Source of the DNA: Bacteroidales bacterium
GTDB taxonomy: Bacteria; Bacteroidota; Bacteroidia; Bacteroidales; UBA932
Assembly (NCBI GenBank): GCA_017427885.1
Contig: JAFRRW010000011.1
Coordinates: 186,001 to 250,000 of the forward strand
Direction: 5' to 3'
DNA: 64,000 bases
Numbering within the stretch: position 1 is the first letter of the stretch; every line of letters starts with the position of its first letter. The translations under genes were made by a program, and so were the position numbers. The notes under the pieces are model-generated. The model was not told the origin of the DNA, did not search any database, and saw only the letters and a list, made by a program, of their open reading frames with translations. Shown in pieces: positions 34,897-42,390 of this stretch.

Positions 34897-35961
34897 CTAT
34901 CTTCCTCCGTACATCTGCTCGTAATACTTCATATAATCCCCGCTGGTGACATTATCCAGCCAGTCCTGATTGTCGAGGTACCAGCGGACGGTCTTTTCGA
35001 TGCCTTCCTCGAACTGCAGGGACGGCTCCCAGCCGAGTTCATCCCGGAGCTTGGTGCTGTCGATGGCATAGCGCAGGTCGTGCCCTGCCCGGTCGGTGAC
35101 GAAGGTGATCAGGTCCCTGTCCTCGCCGGGAGCGCGGCCAAGCAAACGGTCGGTCGTATCTACCAGCAGTTTGACAAGGTCTATGTTCTTCCATTCGTTG
35201 AACCCGCCAATATTGTAGGTCTCGCCGGTACGGCCGTTGTGGAAGATGGTGTCGATGGCCCGCGCGTGGTCTTCGACGTACAGCCAGTCGCGGACATTCT
35301 CCCCCTTCCCGTAAACCGGCAGGGACCTGCGGTGGCGGATATTGTTGATGAAGAGAGGGATGAGTTTCTCCGGGAACTGGTAAGGGCCGTAGTTGTTGGA
35401 ACAGTTGGTAACTATGGTGGGAAGGCCGTAGGTGTCGTGGAAGGCCCGGACGAAATGGTCGCTGGAGGCCTTGGCGGCGCTGTAAGGGCTGTGAGGCTGG
35501 TACCTGGTCTCTTCGGTGAAAAGACTGCCGTCCATCTCCAGGGCTCCGTACACCTCGTCGGTGGAGATATGGTAGAAGCGCTTGCCTTTCCATTCCCCGT
35601 TCCAAACCTCTCTCGCCGCCTGCAGCAGGCTGAGGGTGCCCATCACATTGGTCTGCGCGAAAGTGAAAGGATCCTTTATGGAACGGTCCACGTGGCTCTC
35701 GGCGGCAAGATGGATTATGCCGTCGATGCGCTCCTCCTTCATCAGGGCCAGCACTCCCTCGAAATCGCAGATATCCATCCTGACGAACCTGTAGTTCGGC
35801 CTGTCCTCGACATCCCTGAGGTTGGCCAGGTTGCCGGCATAGGTCAGCTTGTCCAGATTGACGATCCTGTAATCCGGATATTTGTTCACGAAAAGACGGA
35901 CCACGTGGGAGCCGATGAAACCGGCGCCTCCCGTAATCATTATCCTTCTTCTGTATTCCAT
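34897..35961 (-). CDS. rmlB: dTDP-glucose 4,6-dehydratase
   Basis: A 354-residue extended SDR. The cofactor loop MITGGAGFIGSHVVRL is at about 8-23, HISTDEVYGALEMDG carries the catalytic Asp-Glu pair, YSAAKASSDHFVRAF carries Tyr and Lys, and RTGETYNIGGFNEWKN is a typical later stretch. It forms dTDP-4-keto-6-deoxyglucose. The gene is GC-rich like its neighbours to the right: the 60 bases at 35041-35100 contain 40 G or C by hand count. Confidence 0.96.
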   Translation of the reverse strand: MEYRRRIMITGGAGFIGSHVVRLFVNKYPDYRIVNLDKLTYAGNLANLRDVEDRPNYRFVRMDICDFEGVLALMKEERIDGIIHLAAESHVDRSIKDPFTFAQTNVMGTLSLLQAAREVWNGEWKGKRFYHISTDEVYGALEMDGSLFTEETRYQPHSPYSAAKASSDHFVRAFHDTYGLPTIVTNCSNNYGPYQFPEKLIPLFINNIRHRRSLPVYGKGENVRDWLYVEDHARAIDTIFHNGRTGETYNIGGFNEWKNIDLVKLLVDTTDRLLGRAPGEDRDLITFVTDRAGHDLRYAIDSTKLRDELGWEPSLQFEEGIEKTVRWYLDNQDWLDNVTSGDYMKYYEQMYGGR

Positions 35962-35966
35962 CTCGA

Positions 35967-37172
35967 TCAGACTGACTTGGTTCCGTCGGCGGTGTCGCAG
36001 ACGAATACCCCGTACCTGCCCTCCATCTCGGGGAAGGACTTCAGATATTCCTCGGTCACCTTCCTGCGGACCGGTTCTTCAAAAGCGGGATCGATCAGGG
36101 CCATGCAGCAGCCCTTGAAGCCGGCGCCGCAGAACCTTCCGCCATAAATGCCGTCGGTCCGGGTCATGATCTCGTATAGCCGTATCTGCTCGGGGGCGCC
36201 GGACTCCCAGTTGTGGATGCTGCTCCATCCGGATTCGGAGGATAGCCGTCCATAGTTCTCGATATCTCCCTTCCTCCAGGCTTCGGCCCCCTTCTCTACC
36301 CTCTCGAACTCGGTGTACCAGTGCTCGCAGCGTTTCCTCCAAGGGTCCGGCAGACGGTCTTTGTATTGCTCATAGACCACCCGGGGCACATCCCTGGCAT
36401 TGGTTTCCCTGAATTTCCCATATTCAGCTCCGGCAAAGGCCTGGAGGGCATAGACTCCGGCGCGGAGCTCATCCACCCTCATATTGAATTTCGACCCGGC
36501 CAGGCTCTGCTCGAGTCCCGAGAAGAAGATTCCTATCCTAAAGGGTTTCATCCCTGGATTCCGCGGTATCAGTTCATAACTGCCGTCCTTCGTGTCCAGA
36601 TAGAGGAGGTGGTCCTTCCTTCCCAGCACCTCGCAGCTCTGGTCCAGCTTGCCGATGTTCACTCCCACATAGGCCGACTCGGCCTCGTAGGCTATGTCGA
36701 TCAGTTCCGTCTCTTCCAGCACGATCCCGTTCACCCTGCACAGGGCGCACAGGAAAGAGATCGTGACCGCCGCGCTCGACGACAACCCCCCGATCGGGAG
36801 GGAGCCCTCGATGACGCCGCAGATGCCGAGGGAAAGACGGTATCTCTTGGAAAGCATAAGCGTAGCCCCTCGGAGATAGTCTGCCCAGTCATACTGCCTG
36901 TGCGAAGGGATGGAGGCTATGTGCCACTGGGCCCTCTTCGGGAACTGCAGGGACGACATTTCCACGACGCCGTTACGCTTGGGGGCGTAGGCGATGTGGA
37001 TGCCCTTGTCGAGGGCAAAGCCTGTGATCTTGCCGAGGTTGTGGTCGGAATGCGCCCCTATGGGGCAGACACGATAGGGGCAGAAGGCCAGTCCCTCAGG
37101 ATCCCGGCCGTAAATCTGGTTGAAACGGTCTTCGCAAAGCATAAGTGAAATCCCTGGCTCCCCGAACAACAT
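35967..37172 (-). CDS. galacturonokinase-like GHMP sugar kinase
   Basis: A 401-residue GHMP kinase and the first gene of the large polysaccharide operon. The galactokinase-type substrate signature reads PYRVCPIGAHSDHN (residues 32-45) rather than the GEHTDY of GalK; this form, with GAHxDH, is that of galacturonokinase as I recall it from plants. The phosphate loop GGLSSSAA is at 128-135, and SSIHNWESGAPEQIRLYEIM plus GGRFCGAGFKGCCMALID is also the galacturonokinase pattern. It would make alpha-D-galacturonate-1-phosphate, or the phosphate of a related sugar. A downstream ATG at 37142 (MLCEDRFNQIYG) is an alternative start. Confidence 0.8.
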   Translation of the reverse strand: MLFGEPGISLMLCEDRFNQIYGRDPEGLAFCPYRVCPIGAHSDHNLGKITGFALDKGIHIAYAPKRNGVVEMSSLQFPKRAQWHIASIPSHRQYDWADYLRGATLMLSKRYRLSLGICGVIEGSLPIGGLSSSAAVTISFLCALCRVNGIVLEETELIDIAYEAESAYVGVNIGKLDQSCEVLGRKDHLLYLDTKDGSYELIPRNPGMKPFRIGIFFSGLEQSLAGSKFNMRVDELRAGVYALQAFAGAEYGKFRETNARDVPRVVYEQYKDRLPDPWRKRCEHWYTEFERVEKGAEAWRKGDIENYGRLSSESGWSSIHNWESGAPEQIRLYEIMTRTDGIYGGRFCGAGFKGCCMALIDPAFEEPVRRKVTEEYLKSFPEMEGRYGVFVCDTADGTKSV

Positions 37173-37269
37173 AGAAAACGCTGATGCTCAGGTAGTTACA
37201 CGGTTTTATACAGAAATAGTGCATTCTTTCCGCCACTTTCATGCCCCTCGCGCGTATTTCTATAATATG

Positions 37270-37277
37270 CAAATATA
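37270..37277 (-). promoter_or_regulatory. -7 box (TATATTTG) for the polysaccharide operon
   Basis: The minus-strand octamer TATATTTG matches TAnnTTTG and lies about 98 bases before the kinase ATG at 37172, leaving a leader of roughly 90 bases. All 32 genes from here to 6429 read leftward with gaps of at most 51 bases. The leader shows no strong hairpin on inspection. Confidence 0.5.
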
Positions 37278-37309
37278 ACAATTAATCTGGTATTTAAGCC
37301 GTTTTTTAT

Positions 37310-37317
37310 TAACTTAG
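37310..37317 (+). promoter_or_regulatory. -7-like box (TAACTTAG) for lysA
   Basis: TAACTTAG differs from TAnnTTTG at one position and lies 25 bases before the lysA ATG at 37343. No TTTG is seen at the -33 spacing. The short leader leaves no room for a lysine riboswitch. Confidence 0.35.
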
Positions 37318-37342
37318 CCACCGAAACGAAACTGACAAGTAT

Positions 37343-38503
37343 ATGCAAGGACTTCTGAACACGGAAAGGCTCTTTTCGATGCCTACCCCCATCTGGTATT
37401 ACGACATGTCGCTCTTCCGCCGCACCGTCGATGCCGCGGTCAAGGCGGCGGAGGCCAACGGAATCACAATCCACTACTCTATCAAGGCCAACAGCGAACC
37501 CCGGATCCTGGAATATATGAAGGGAAAGGGCCTCGGTGTGGACTGCGTGAGCGGAAATGAGGTGAAATATTCCATTGAACAGGGATTCGACCCAGCGAAG
37601 ATAGTTTTCGCCGGAGTCGGCAAAAGCGATGAGGAAATCCTCTACGCGATGAAAGCCGGGATAGGCTCTTTCAACTGCGAATCCCTTGAGGAACTTGTTG
37701 TGATCGAGGAGATTGCCGCAGCGAACGACCTTCGCGCCAACGTATCCCTCCGCATCAATCCCGAGGTGGACGCAAAGACCCACAAGTTCATGACCACCGG
37801 CCTCGAGATGGACAAGTTTGGGATCCCCAAAAAAGATATGGCCAGGGTGGTGGAGATTCTCCTTCACAGCAGCCACGTCAATTTCAAGGGACTACACTTC
37901 CACATCGGCTCCCAGATCACCGACGTGGAGAACGTCTTCACCAACGAATGCATCAGCGCGAACGGCATCGTGGCCTTCTTCGAGGAGAATGGTTTCCCCG
38001 TGGAGAACATCGACCTCGGCGGCGGCCTGGGCATCGACTACTACAACCCCGACAGCCACGACATCCCAGAATTCGAACTGTGGTTCAGCACCTTACGTGA
38101 AAGGATGAAACTGAGGCCCGGACAGAAGCTGCACGTGGAGCCCGGCCGTTCCCTCGTAGGACAGTGCGTATCTCTTCTGTCCAGGGTAATCTTCGTAAAG
38201 GAAGGTGAAAACAAGACTTTCGTCATCCTGGACACCGGAATGAACGACCTCATCCGGCCCGCCCTGTATCACGCCTATCACAAGATCGAGAACCTGACCG
38301 CCTCCTCCGAGAGGCTGATGGTCTATGACGTGGTAGGCCCGATCTGCGAGAGCGCCGACGTACTGGCCGTAGACCGCGTGCTGCCCGTCACCAAAAGGGG
38401 CGACATACTCGCCATCCGCAGCACCGGCGCCTATGGCAGCGTGATGTCCAGCAGTTACAATATGCGGAACCCCGCACGCGTCGTCTTCTCCGACGATCTT
38501 TAA
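37343..38503 (+). CDS. lysA: diaminopimelate decarboxylase
   Basis: A 386-residue fold-III PLP decarboxylase making L-lysine from meso-diaminopimelate. The PLP lysine is Lys48 in HYSIKANSEPRILEYM. IDLGGGLGIDYYNPDSH is the phosphate-binding glycine loop, HVEPGRSLVGQC the Arg/Ser region, and VGPICESADVLAVDRVLP the substrate-contacting Cys-Glu region from the partner subunit. The length is slightly below the common 410-420. It stands alone, divergent from the polysaccharide operon, 14 kb from the dap operon that makes its substrate. Its stop overlaps the convergent epimerase stop by 4 bases. Confidence 0.95.
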   Translation: MQGLLNTERLFSMPTPIWYYDMSLFRRTVDAAVKAAEANGITIHYSIKANSEPRILEYMKGKGLGVDCVSGNEVKYSIEQGFDPAKIVFAGVGKSDEEILYAMKAGIGSFNCESLEELVVIEEIAAANDLRANVSLRINPEVDAKTHKFMTTGLEMDKFGIPKKDMARVVEILLHSSHVNFKGLHFHIGSQITDVENVFTNECISANGIVAFFEENGFPVENIDLGGGLGIDYYNPDSHDIPEFELWFSTLRERMKLRPGQKLHVEPGRSLVGQCVSLLSRVIFVKEGENKTFVILDTGMNDLIRPALYHAYHKIENLTASSERLMVYDVVGPICESADVLAVDRVLPVTKRGDILAIRSTGAYGSVMSSSYNMRNPARVVFSDDL

Positions 38504-39573
38504 CCATAGAATTCTTTGTACCAGCGGGCGAAAGCCCTGAGACCGGCACGGAGAGGGGTAGATGGTTTGAAACCGTAATCCCTCTCGAGGGGAACGGTGT
38601 CGGCAAAGGTGACAGGAACGTCCCCAGGCTGCATAGAAACGAGTTTTTTGTGCGCTTCGAAATCGTAACCTGCAGGCAAGATTCCTGCGGCCACCAGTTC
38701 CTGCTGGAGGATGTCCACGAAGTCGAGGAGATTCTCCGGTGAACTGTTGCCGATGTTATAGACTTTGTACGGCGGAACGGGCAGTCCGTCCTCGCCTTTC
38801 TTGCGCTCCGGAGCCCCTTGCATAACCCTCACGACACCTTCGACAATATCGTCTATATATGTGAAATCCCGCTGGCAGCTGCCGTAATTGAAGATCTCGA
38901 TCGTCTCTCCCCTTACGAGCTTGTCAGTGAAGCCGAAATATGCCATGTCGGGACGGCCGGCCGGCCCGTAGACCGTGAAGAAACGCAGTCCGGTGCAGGG
39001 AATGTCATAGAGCTTTGAATAGGCGTGGGCCATCAGTTCGTTACTCTTCTTGGTAGCCGCGTACAGGCTTACGGGGTTGTCAACCTTGTCGTCAGTGGAA
39101 TACGGCACTTTCTTGTTTGAGCCGTAAACGCTTGAAGAAGAGGCAAATACCAGATGCTCTACCCCATCGTAAGATTCGTATGAGCGGCGGCAGGTCTCGA
39201 GGATGTTATAGAAGCCTATGACGTTTGATTGGATGTATGCGTCAGGATCCGTTATGCTGTAGCGCACCCCGGCCTGGGCGGCCAGGTTGACGACCACGGC
39301 CGGCCTGTATTCCGAAAACAGCCCGTCCACCGCGGCCTTGTCCGCAATATCCCCTTTGATAAAATGATAATCAATGCCTTCAGGCTTCAGCCCTTCTAGT
39401 TCCCGGAGCCTGTGTTCCTTGATGGCGACGTCGTAGTAGGGATTCATATTGTCGATGCCGACGACCGTCGCCCGGGACAGGTCCAGGAAAAGCCTTTTGA
39501 CAAGGTTGGCACCGATGAATCCGGCCGAACCGGTGACCAGTATGGTCTTGCCCTCCAGACCAATCTTCTGCAT
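38500..39573 (-). CDS. UDP-glucuronate 4-epimerase-like NAD-dependent epimerase
   Basis: A 357-residue extended SDR starting at the ATG at 39571-39573 (MQKIGLEGKTILVTGSAG). TGSAGFIGANLVKRL is the NAD loop and YAATKKSNELMAHAYSKLY the catalytic Tyr/Lys helix. Stretches such as VYGPAGRPDMAYFGFTDKL and GSCQRDFTYIDDIVEGVV are hallmarks of CapI/LpsL-type UDP-GlcA 4-epimerases. The product would be UDP-galacturonate, which goes well with the galacturonokinase-like gene 1.3 kb away, although that one is on a different transcript. It is convergent with lysA, sharing TTAA at the ends. Confidence 0.88.
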   Translation of the reverse strand: MQKIGLEGKTILVTGSAGFIGANLVKRLFLDLSRATVVGIDNMNPYYDVAIKEHRLRELEGLKPEGIDYHFIKGDIADKAAVDGLFSEYRPAVVVNLAAQAGVRYSITDPDAYIQSNVIGFYNILETCRRSYESYDGVEHLVFASSSSVYGSNKKVPYSTDDKVDNPVSLYAATKKSNELMAHAYSKLYDIPCTGLRFFTVYGPAGRPDMAYFGFTDKLVRGETIEIFNYGSCQRDFTYIDDIVEGVVRVMQGAPERKKGEDGLPVPPYKVYNIGNSSPENLLDFVDILQQELVAAGILPAGYDFEAHKKLVSMQPGDVPVTFADTVPLERDYGFKPSTPLRAGLRAFARWYKEFYG

Positions 39574-39586
39574 ATCAATCAAATTT

Positions 39587-39619
39587 TTTGCGAAGATAAT
39601 CAAATAATTCTTATCTTTG
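39587..39619 (+). promoter_or_regulatory. full sigma-ABfr-type promoter of rpsP-rimM
   Basis: TTTG at 39587-39590 and TATCTTTG at 39612-39619 are separated by 21 bases, matching the Bacteroidetes housekeeping promoter (TTTG, 19-21 bases, TAnnTTTG). It is the clearest promoter in the window and places the transcript start near 39626, about 57 bases before the rpsP ATG. Confidence 0.8.
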
Positions 39620-39682
39620 CAGCCCACGTTTCCACGAGATGGAAGCAACAAGGTAATTATTAATTTATTAAACAGATTCACA

Positions 39683-40267
39683 ATGGCTGTTAAAATTCGT
39701 CTTCAGCGCCACGGAAAGAAGAATTTCGCATTCTTCCACATTGTTGTGGCCGACACCCGCGCACCTCGCGACGGTCGTTTCATCGAGCAGATCGGCACCT
39801 ACAACCCCAACACCAACCCTGCCACCATCACTATCAATGAGGAAAGGGCTCTGGCTTGGCTCAACGTAGGAGCACAGACTACCCTCGTCACCCGCAGGAT
39901 ACTTTCCTACGAGGGAATCCTTCTTCGCAAGCACCTTGCCGGCGGAGTCGCCAAAGGCGCTTTCTCCCAGGAAGTTGCAGACAAGAAGTATGCTGACTGG
40001 AAGGCTCAGAGGGATGCCAAGATCGAGGCCAAGAAGCAGGGTCTGACCCACGACGCCATCGAGAAGGCCAAGGCCGCCAAGAGCGCCGAGGCCAAGGTCA
40101 ACGAGGCAAGGGCCGAGGCTCTCGCCAAGAAGAAAGCCGAGCAGGAGGAAGCCGCCCGCAAGCAGGCGGAGGAAGAAGAAGCCGCCAAGAAGGCCGCAGC
40201 ACAGGCTGAGGCCGCCGAGGAGGCCGCTCCTGCAGAAGAGGCTCCCGCCGCCGAACCCGAAGCATAA
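39683..40267 (+). CDS. rpsP: 30S ribosomal protein S16 with long C-terminal extension
   Basis: A 194-residue protein. Residues 1-85 are the S16 fold ([40 protein letters not shown]). Residues 110-194 form a Lys/Glu/Ala-rich, probably helical or coiled-coil extension that ends in an acidic Ala/Pro-rich tail. Bacteroidetes S16 proteins often carry such tails, whereas E. coli S16 is about 82 residues. I chose the ATG at 39683 because translation upstream is unrelated to S16. It is followed 2 bases later by rimM. Confidence 0.96.
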   Translation: MAVKIRLQRHGKKNFAFFHIVVADTRAPRDGRFIEQIGTYNPNTNPATITINEERALAWLNVGAQTTLVTRRILSYEGILLRKHLAGGVAKGAFSQEVADKKYADWKAQRDAKIEAKKQGLTHDAIEKAKAAKSAEAKVNEARAEALAKKKAEQEEAARKQAEEEEAAKKAAAQAEAAEEAAPAEEAPAAEPEA

Positions 40268-40269
40268 GA

Positions 40270-40782
40270 ATGTCGGGCGACTGGCAGACAATCGGCAGGA
40301 TCCTCAAGTCCAACGGCACCGATGGAGAACTCCTTGCGGGTTTTCCGGACGGAATGCCTGGACAGGCAGACATCAAGGAACCGGTATTCATCGAATTCGA
40401 TGGACTTCCGGTTCCTTTTTTCATCCTTTCCATCAGGCAGAGGGGCACGGGGAAATTCCTCATCAGGCTCAACGACATCCTTGACCTGGACGACGCCGAA
40501 GAACTCGTCGGCAGGGACATCCTGGTCCCTTATGTCGAAGAAGAGGAAGCCGGAGGAGACGACCTTCCCGACCTTGAAGACCTGGTCGGATGGTTGCTGG
40601 AAGACGGCGACGGCAACTCTATCGGGGAGATTTCCGGTTATGAAGACATCCCCGGCAATCCCTGCATCTACATCAGGACCGTTTCAGGCGAAGCGATGGT
40701 TCCCCTTCACGAAGACTTCATCCTTTCCTTCGACCCCCACGGGAAAAGACTCTCAATGAACCTGCCCGAAGGCCTGGTCTAA
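40270..40782 (+). CDS. rimM: 16S rRNA processing protein RimM
   Basis: A 170-residue RimM, the ribosome maturation factor that helps assemble the 30S head around S19. The N-terminal beta-barrel domain begins WQTIGRILKSNGTDGELLAG, and the C-terminal PRC-barrel domain contains VGWLLEDGDGNSIGEISGYE and EAMVPLHEDFILSFDPHGKR. It is co-transcribed with rpsP, as in many bacteria, but here without trmD and rplS directly downstream. The convergent lipoprotein gene ends 24 bases later. Confidence 0.92.
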   Translation: MSGDWQTIGRILKSNGTDGELLAGFPDGMPGQADIKEPVFIEFDGLPVPFFILSIRQRGTGKFLIRLNDILDLDDAEELVGRDILVPYVEEEEAGGDDLPDLEDLVGWLLEDGDGNSIGEISGYEDIPGNPCIYIRTVSGEAMVPLHEDFILSFDPHGKRLSMNLPEGLV

Positions 40783-40806
40783 ACGGAATTCCGCTATGAC
40801 AATCTG

Positions 40807-41565
40807 CTAATAGCTGATTTTCACCTTGCCGATATAGTCGTCCATGCAGAAATAGCGGGGGACGCCCGGCTTGGAGGATGTGAGCGAGAACTTAATGGCG
40901 TCGGCGGCGACGATGCTGTTGAGTTTCACTTCCGTCCAGTTCTGAATAAGGCTGAGGGATCCTCCCCTGAAGTCTGCGAGATACACCTCTATGTCAGCAA
41001 TCTTGGAGCCTCCGGCATAACCGCTGATGGTAAGGAGGAACCAGTCTCCGGGACCGAACTTATCCTCGCCATACAGGATATAATTCACTACGGAATTGGT
41101 ATTGTTGACATACAACGAGTTCTGGGTGATTTCGGGATTGCCGTAAGTATTGACATAGGCACCGAAGCTGGGATTCTGGGAGGAATCCGGATTGTCATAA
41201 TAGACACCGTATGCCCAGGAGCCTTCATTGCCGCCCTTCCCGAAAGCGACGTACTCATTCTTCGGGGTATGGCCTTCCGCGGCTATGGGGTCCTGGCACA
41301 TCGAGGCCATCCAGCCACCGGAGAGAGCACCAGAGGTCGATGTATTGGTGGGCAGATAGGCAATGTCCAGGAACTGGAAACCGCTGGTCGAAGGTATGAA
41401 CAGACTGTCCGAATCAAAGTCCAAAAGGGAGATTCCGGAATAATAATCTGAAGGATCAAAAGAAAAATTGAACTGCTGGGAGTATTCTGATCCCTTGTTT
41501 TTCAGGCAGGAAGAAAACACCAGGGCCAGCAGGGCAACCGGAATGAACAAATAAAACTTTTTCAT
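40807..41565 (-). CDS. DUF4465-type lipoprotein
   Basis: A 252-residue lipoprotein (MKKFYLFIPVALLALVFSSC). The beta-rich mature part has the DUF4465 pattern: an early FSFDPSDYYSGISLLDFDSD, WMASMCQDPIAAEGHTPKNE, IADIEVYLADFRGG, NWTEVKLNSIVAADAIKFSL, and the ending GVPRYFCMDDY. DUF4465 proteins of Bacteroidetes are surface-associated and often linked to glycan or cobalamin capture; the exact role is not known. The ATG at 41565 is used because the codon two before it is TTG. It is 35 bases after dapF and may be the last gene of the dap operon. Confidence 0.8.
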   Translation of the reverse strand: MKKFYLFIPVALLALVFSSCLKNKGSEYSQQFNFSFDPSDYYSGISLLDFDSDSLFIPSTSGFQFLDIAYLPTNTSTSGALSGGWMASMCQDPIAAEGHTPKNEYVAFGKGGNEGSWAYGVYYDNPDSSQNPSFGAYVNTYGNPEITQNSLYVNNTNSVVNYILYGEDKFGPGDWFLLTISGYAGGSKIADIEVYLADFRGGSLSLIQNWTEVKLNSIVAADAIKFSLTSSKPGVPRYFCMDDYIGKVKISY

Positions 41566-41591
41566 AGTCAATAAATCTTATTCTTGGCAAT

Positions 41592-41610
41592 ACATAAATC
41601 TTATAATTCC
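41592..41610. repeat. 19-bp sequence repeated exactly at 47354-47372
   Basis: ACATAAATCTTATAATTCC occurs here over the dapF stop and again over the dapA stop, where it overlaps the outer end of the intergenic hairpin element. TTCTTGGC precedes both, directly at 41581 but with the whole element in between at the dapA copy. Confidence 0.75.
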
Positions 41611-42389
41611 ACCCTTGCGACAAAAGCCGCGGGGCCGGTGAGGGCCACTTCACGGAATGACATCCCATCCTTGGCCGGTACAGCAGTGAACGCTACGCAG
41701 AGGTCGTCCCTGCGGGATCGGACCGGGATCTCGTGCCTCCCGGCTTCCCCCCTGTCGAAGAGGAAAGAGCCGAGGGCGGAAGCCACAATTCCCGTGCCGC
41801 AGGCCAGGGTTTCACCTTCCACTCCTTTCTCGTAAGTCCTGACATACAGGACATCCCCTTGCCTCTCAATGAAATCCACATTGGTCCCCACCGGGGCGAA
41901 CCTCGGATCATTCCTCAGCCTCTTCCCTTCATTATACACGTCGAACTCCCCTATCCCCTGAACGGGAACGACAAGATGACGGGTGCCGGTGTCCAGGAAC
42001 ACCTTGTCTCCGATGAACTCATAACCCTCCACGTCCTTCATCCCGATCCTCACCGTCTTCACCTTCCCTTCCTGCGAAAGGATCTCCCCCTTGTGGGGGC
42101 CGTCAGGACCGAGAAAATCGAAGCCCTTGAGGCCGAGGGCGGCCGCAAAAGCCACCGCGCATCTGCCCCCGTTGCCGCACATCATCCCGGTAGAGCCGTC
42201 GGGGTTGAAGAATTCCATCGAGAAATCATAGCCGGGAGCCGTTCCGATAAGGATCACCCCGTCGGCGCCGACCCCGTAATGCCTGTCGCAGAGACTTTGC
42301 ACCGTCTCCACGTCAAGCCTCAACTTTCCCTCCCGGTTGTCAGCCATCAGGAAGTCGTTGCCGGCACCTTGATATTTGTATAGAACCAT
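41601..42389 (-). CDS. dapF: diaminopimelate epimerase
   Basis: A 262-residue PLP-independent epimerase converting LL- to meso-diaminopimelate. Both catalytic cysteines are present, in GSTGMMCGNGGRCAVAF and GETLACGTGIVASALG; the N-terminal MVLYKYQGAGNDFLM and DRHYGVGADGVI are standard. It lies one base after the secreted glycosidase-like gene in the dap operon. Its product feeds LysA (37343-38503) and peptidoglycan synthesis. Confidence 0.96.
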   Translation of the reverse strand: MVLYKYQGAGNDFLMADNREGKLRLDVETVQSLCDRHYGVGADGVILIGTAPGYDFSMEFFNPDGSTGMMCGNGGRCAVAFAAALGLKGFDFLGPDGPHKGEILSQEGKVKTVRIGMKDVEGYEFIGDKVFLDTGTRHLVVPVQGIGEFDVYNEGKRLRNDPRFAPVGTNVDFIERQGDVLYVRTYEKGVEGETLACGTGIVASALGSFLFDRGEAGRHEIPVRSRRDDLCVAFTAVPAKDGMSFREVALTGPAAFVARVEL

Positions 42390-42390
42390 A

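Noticed and set aside
34774-36147. 457-codon open frame opposite rmlB
   Set aside because: Antisense to rmlB, which is unmistakable; no motifs.
37173-37342. Lysine riboswitch before lysA
   Set aside because: The region holds only two divergent promoter-like boxes; the lysA leader of about 20 bases is too short and no complex hairpin set is seen. The dap operon leader is also too short.
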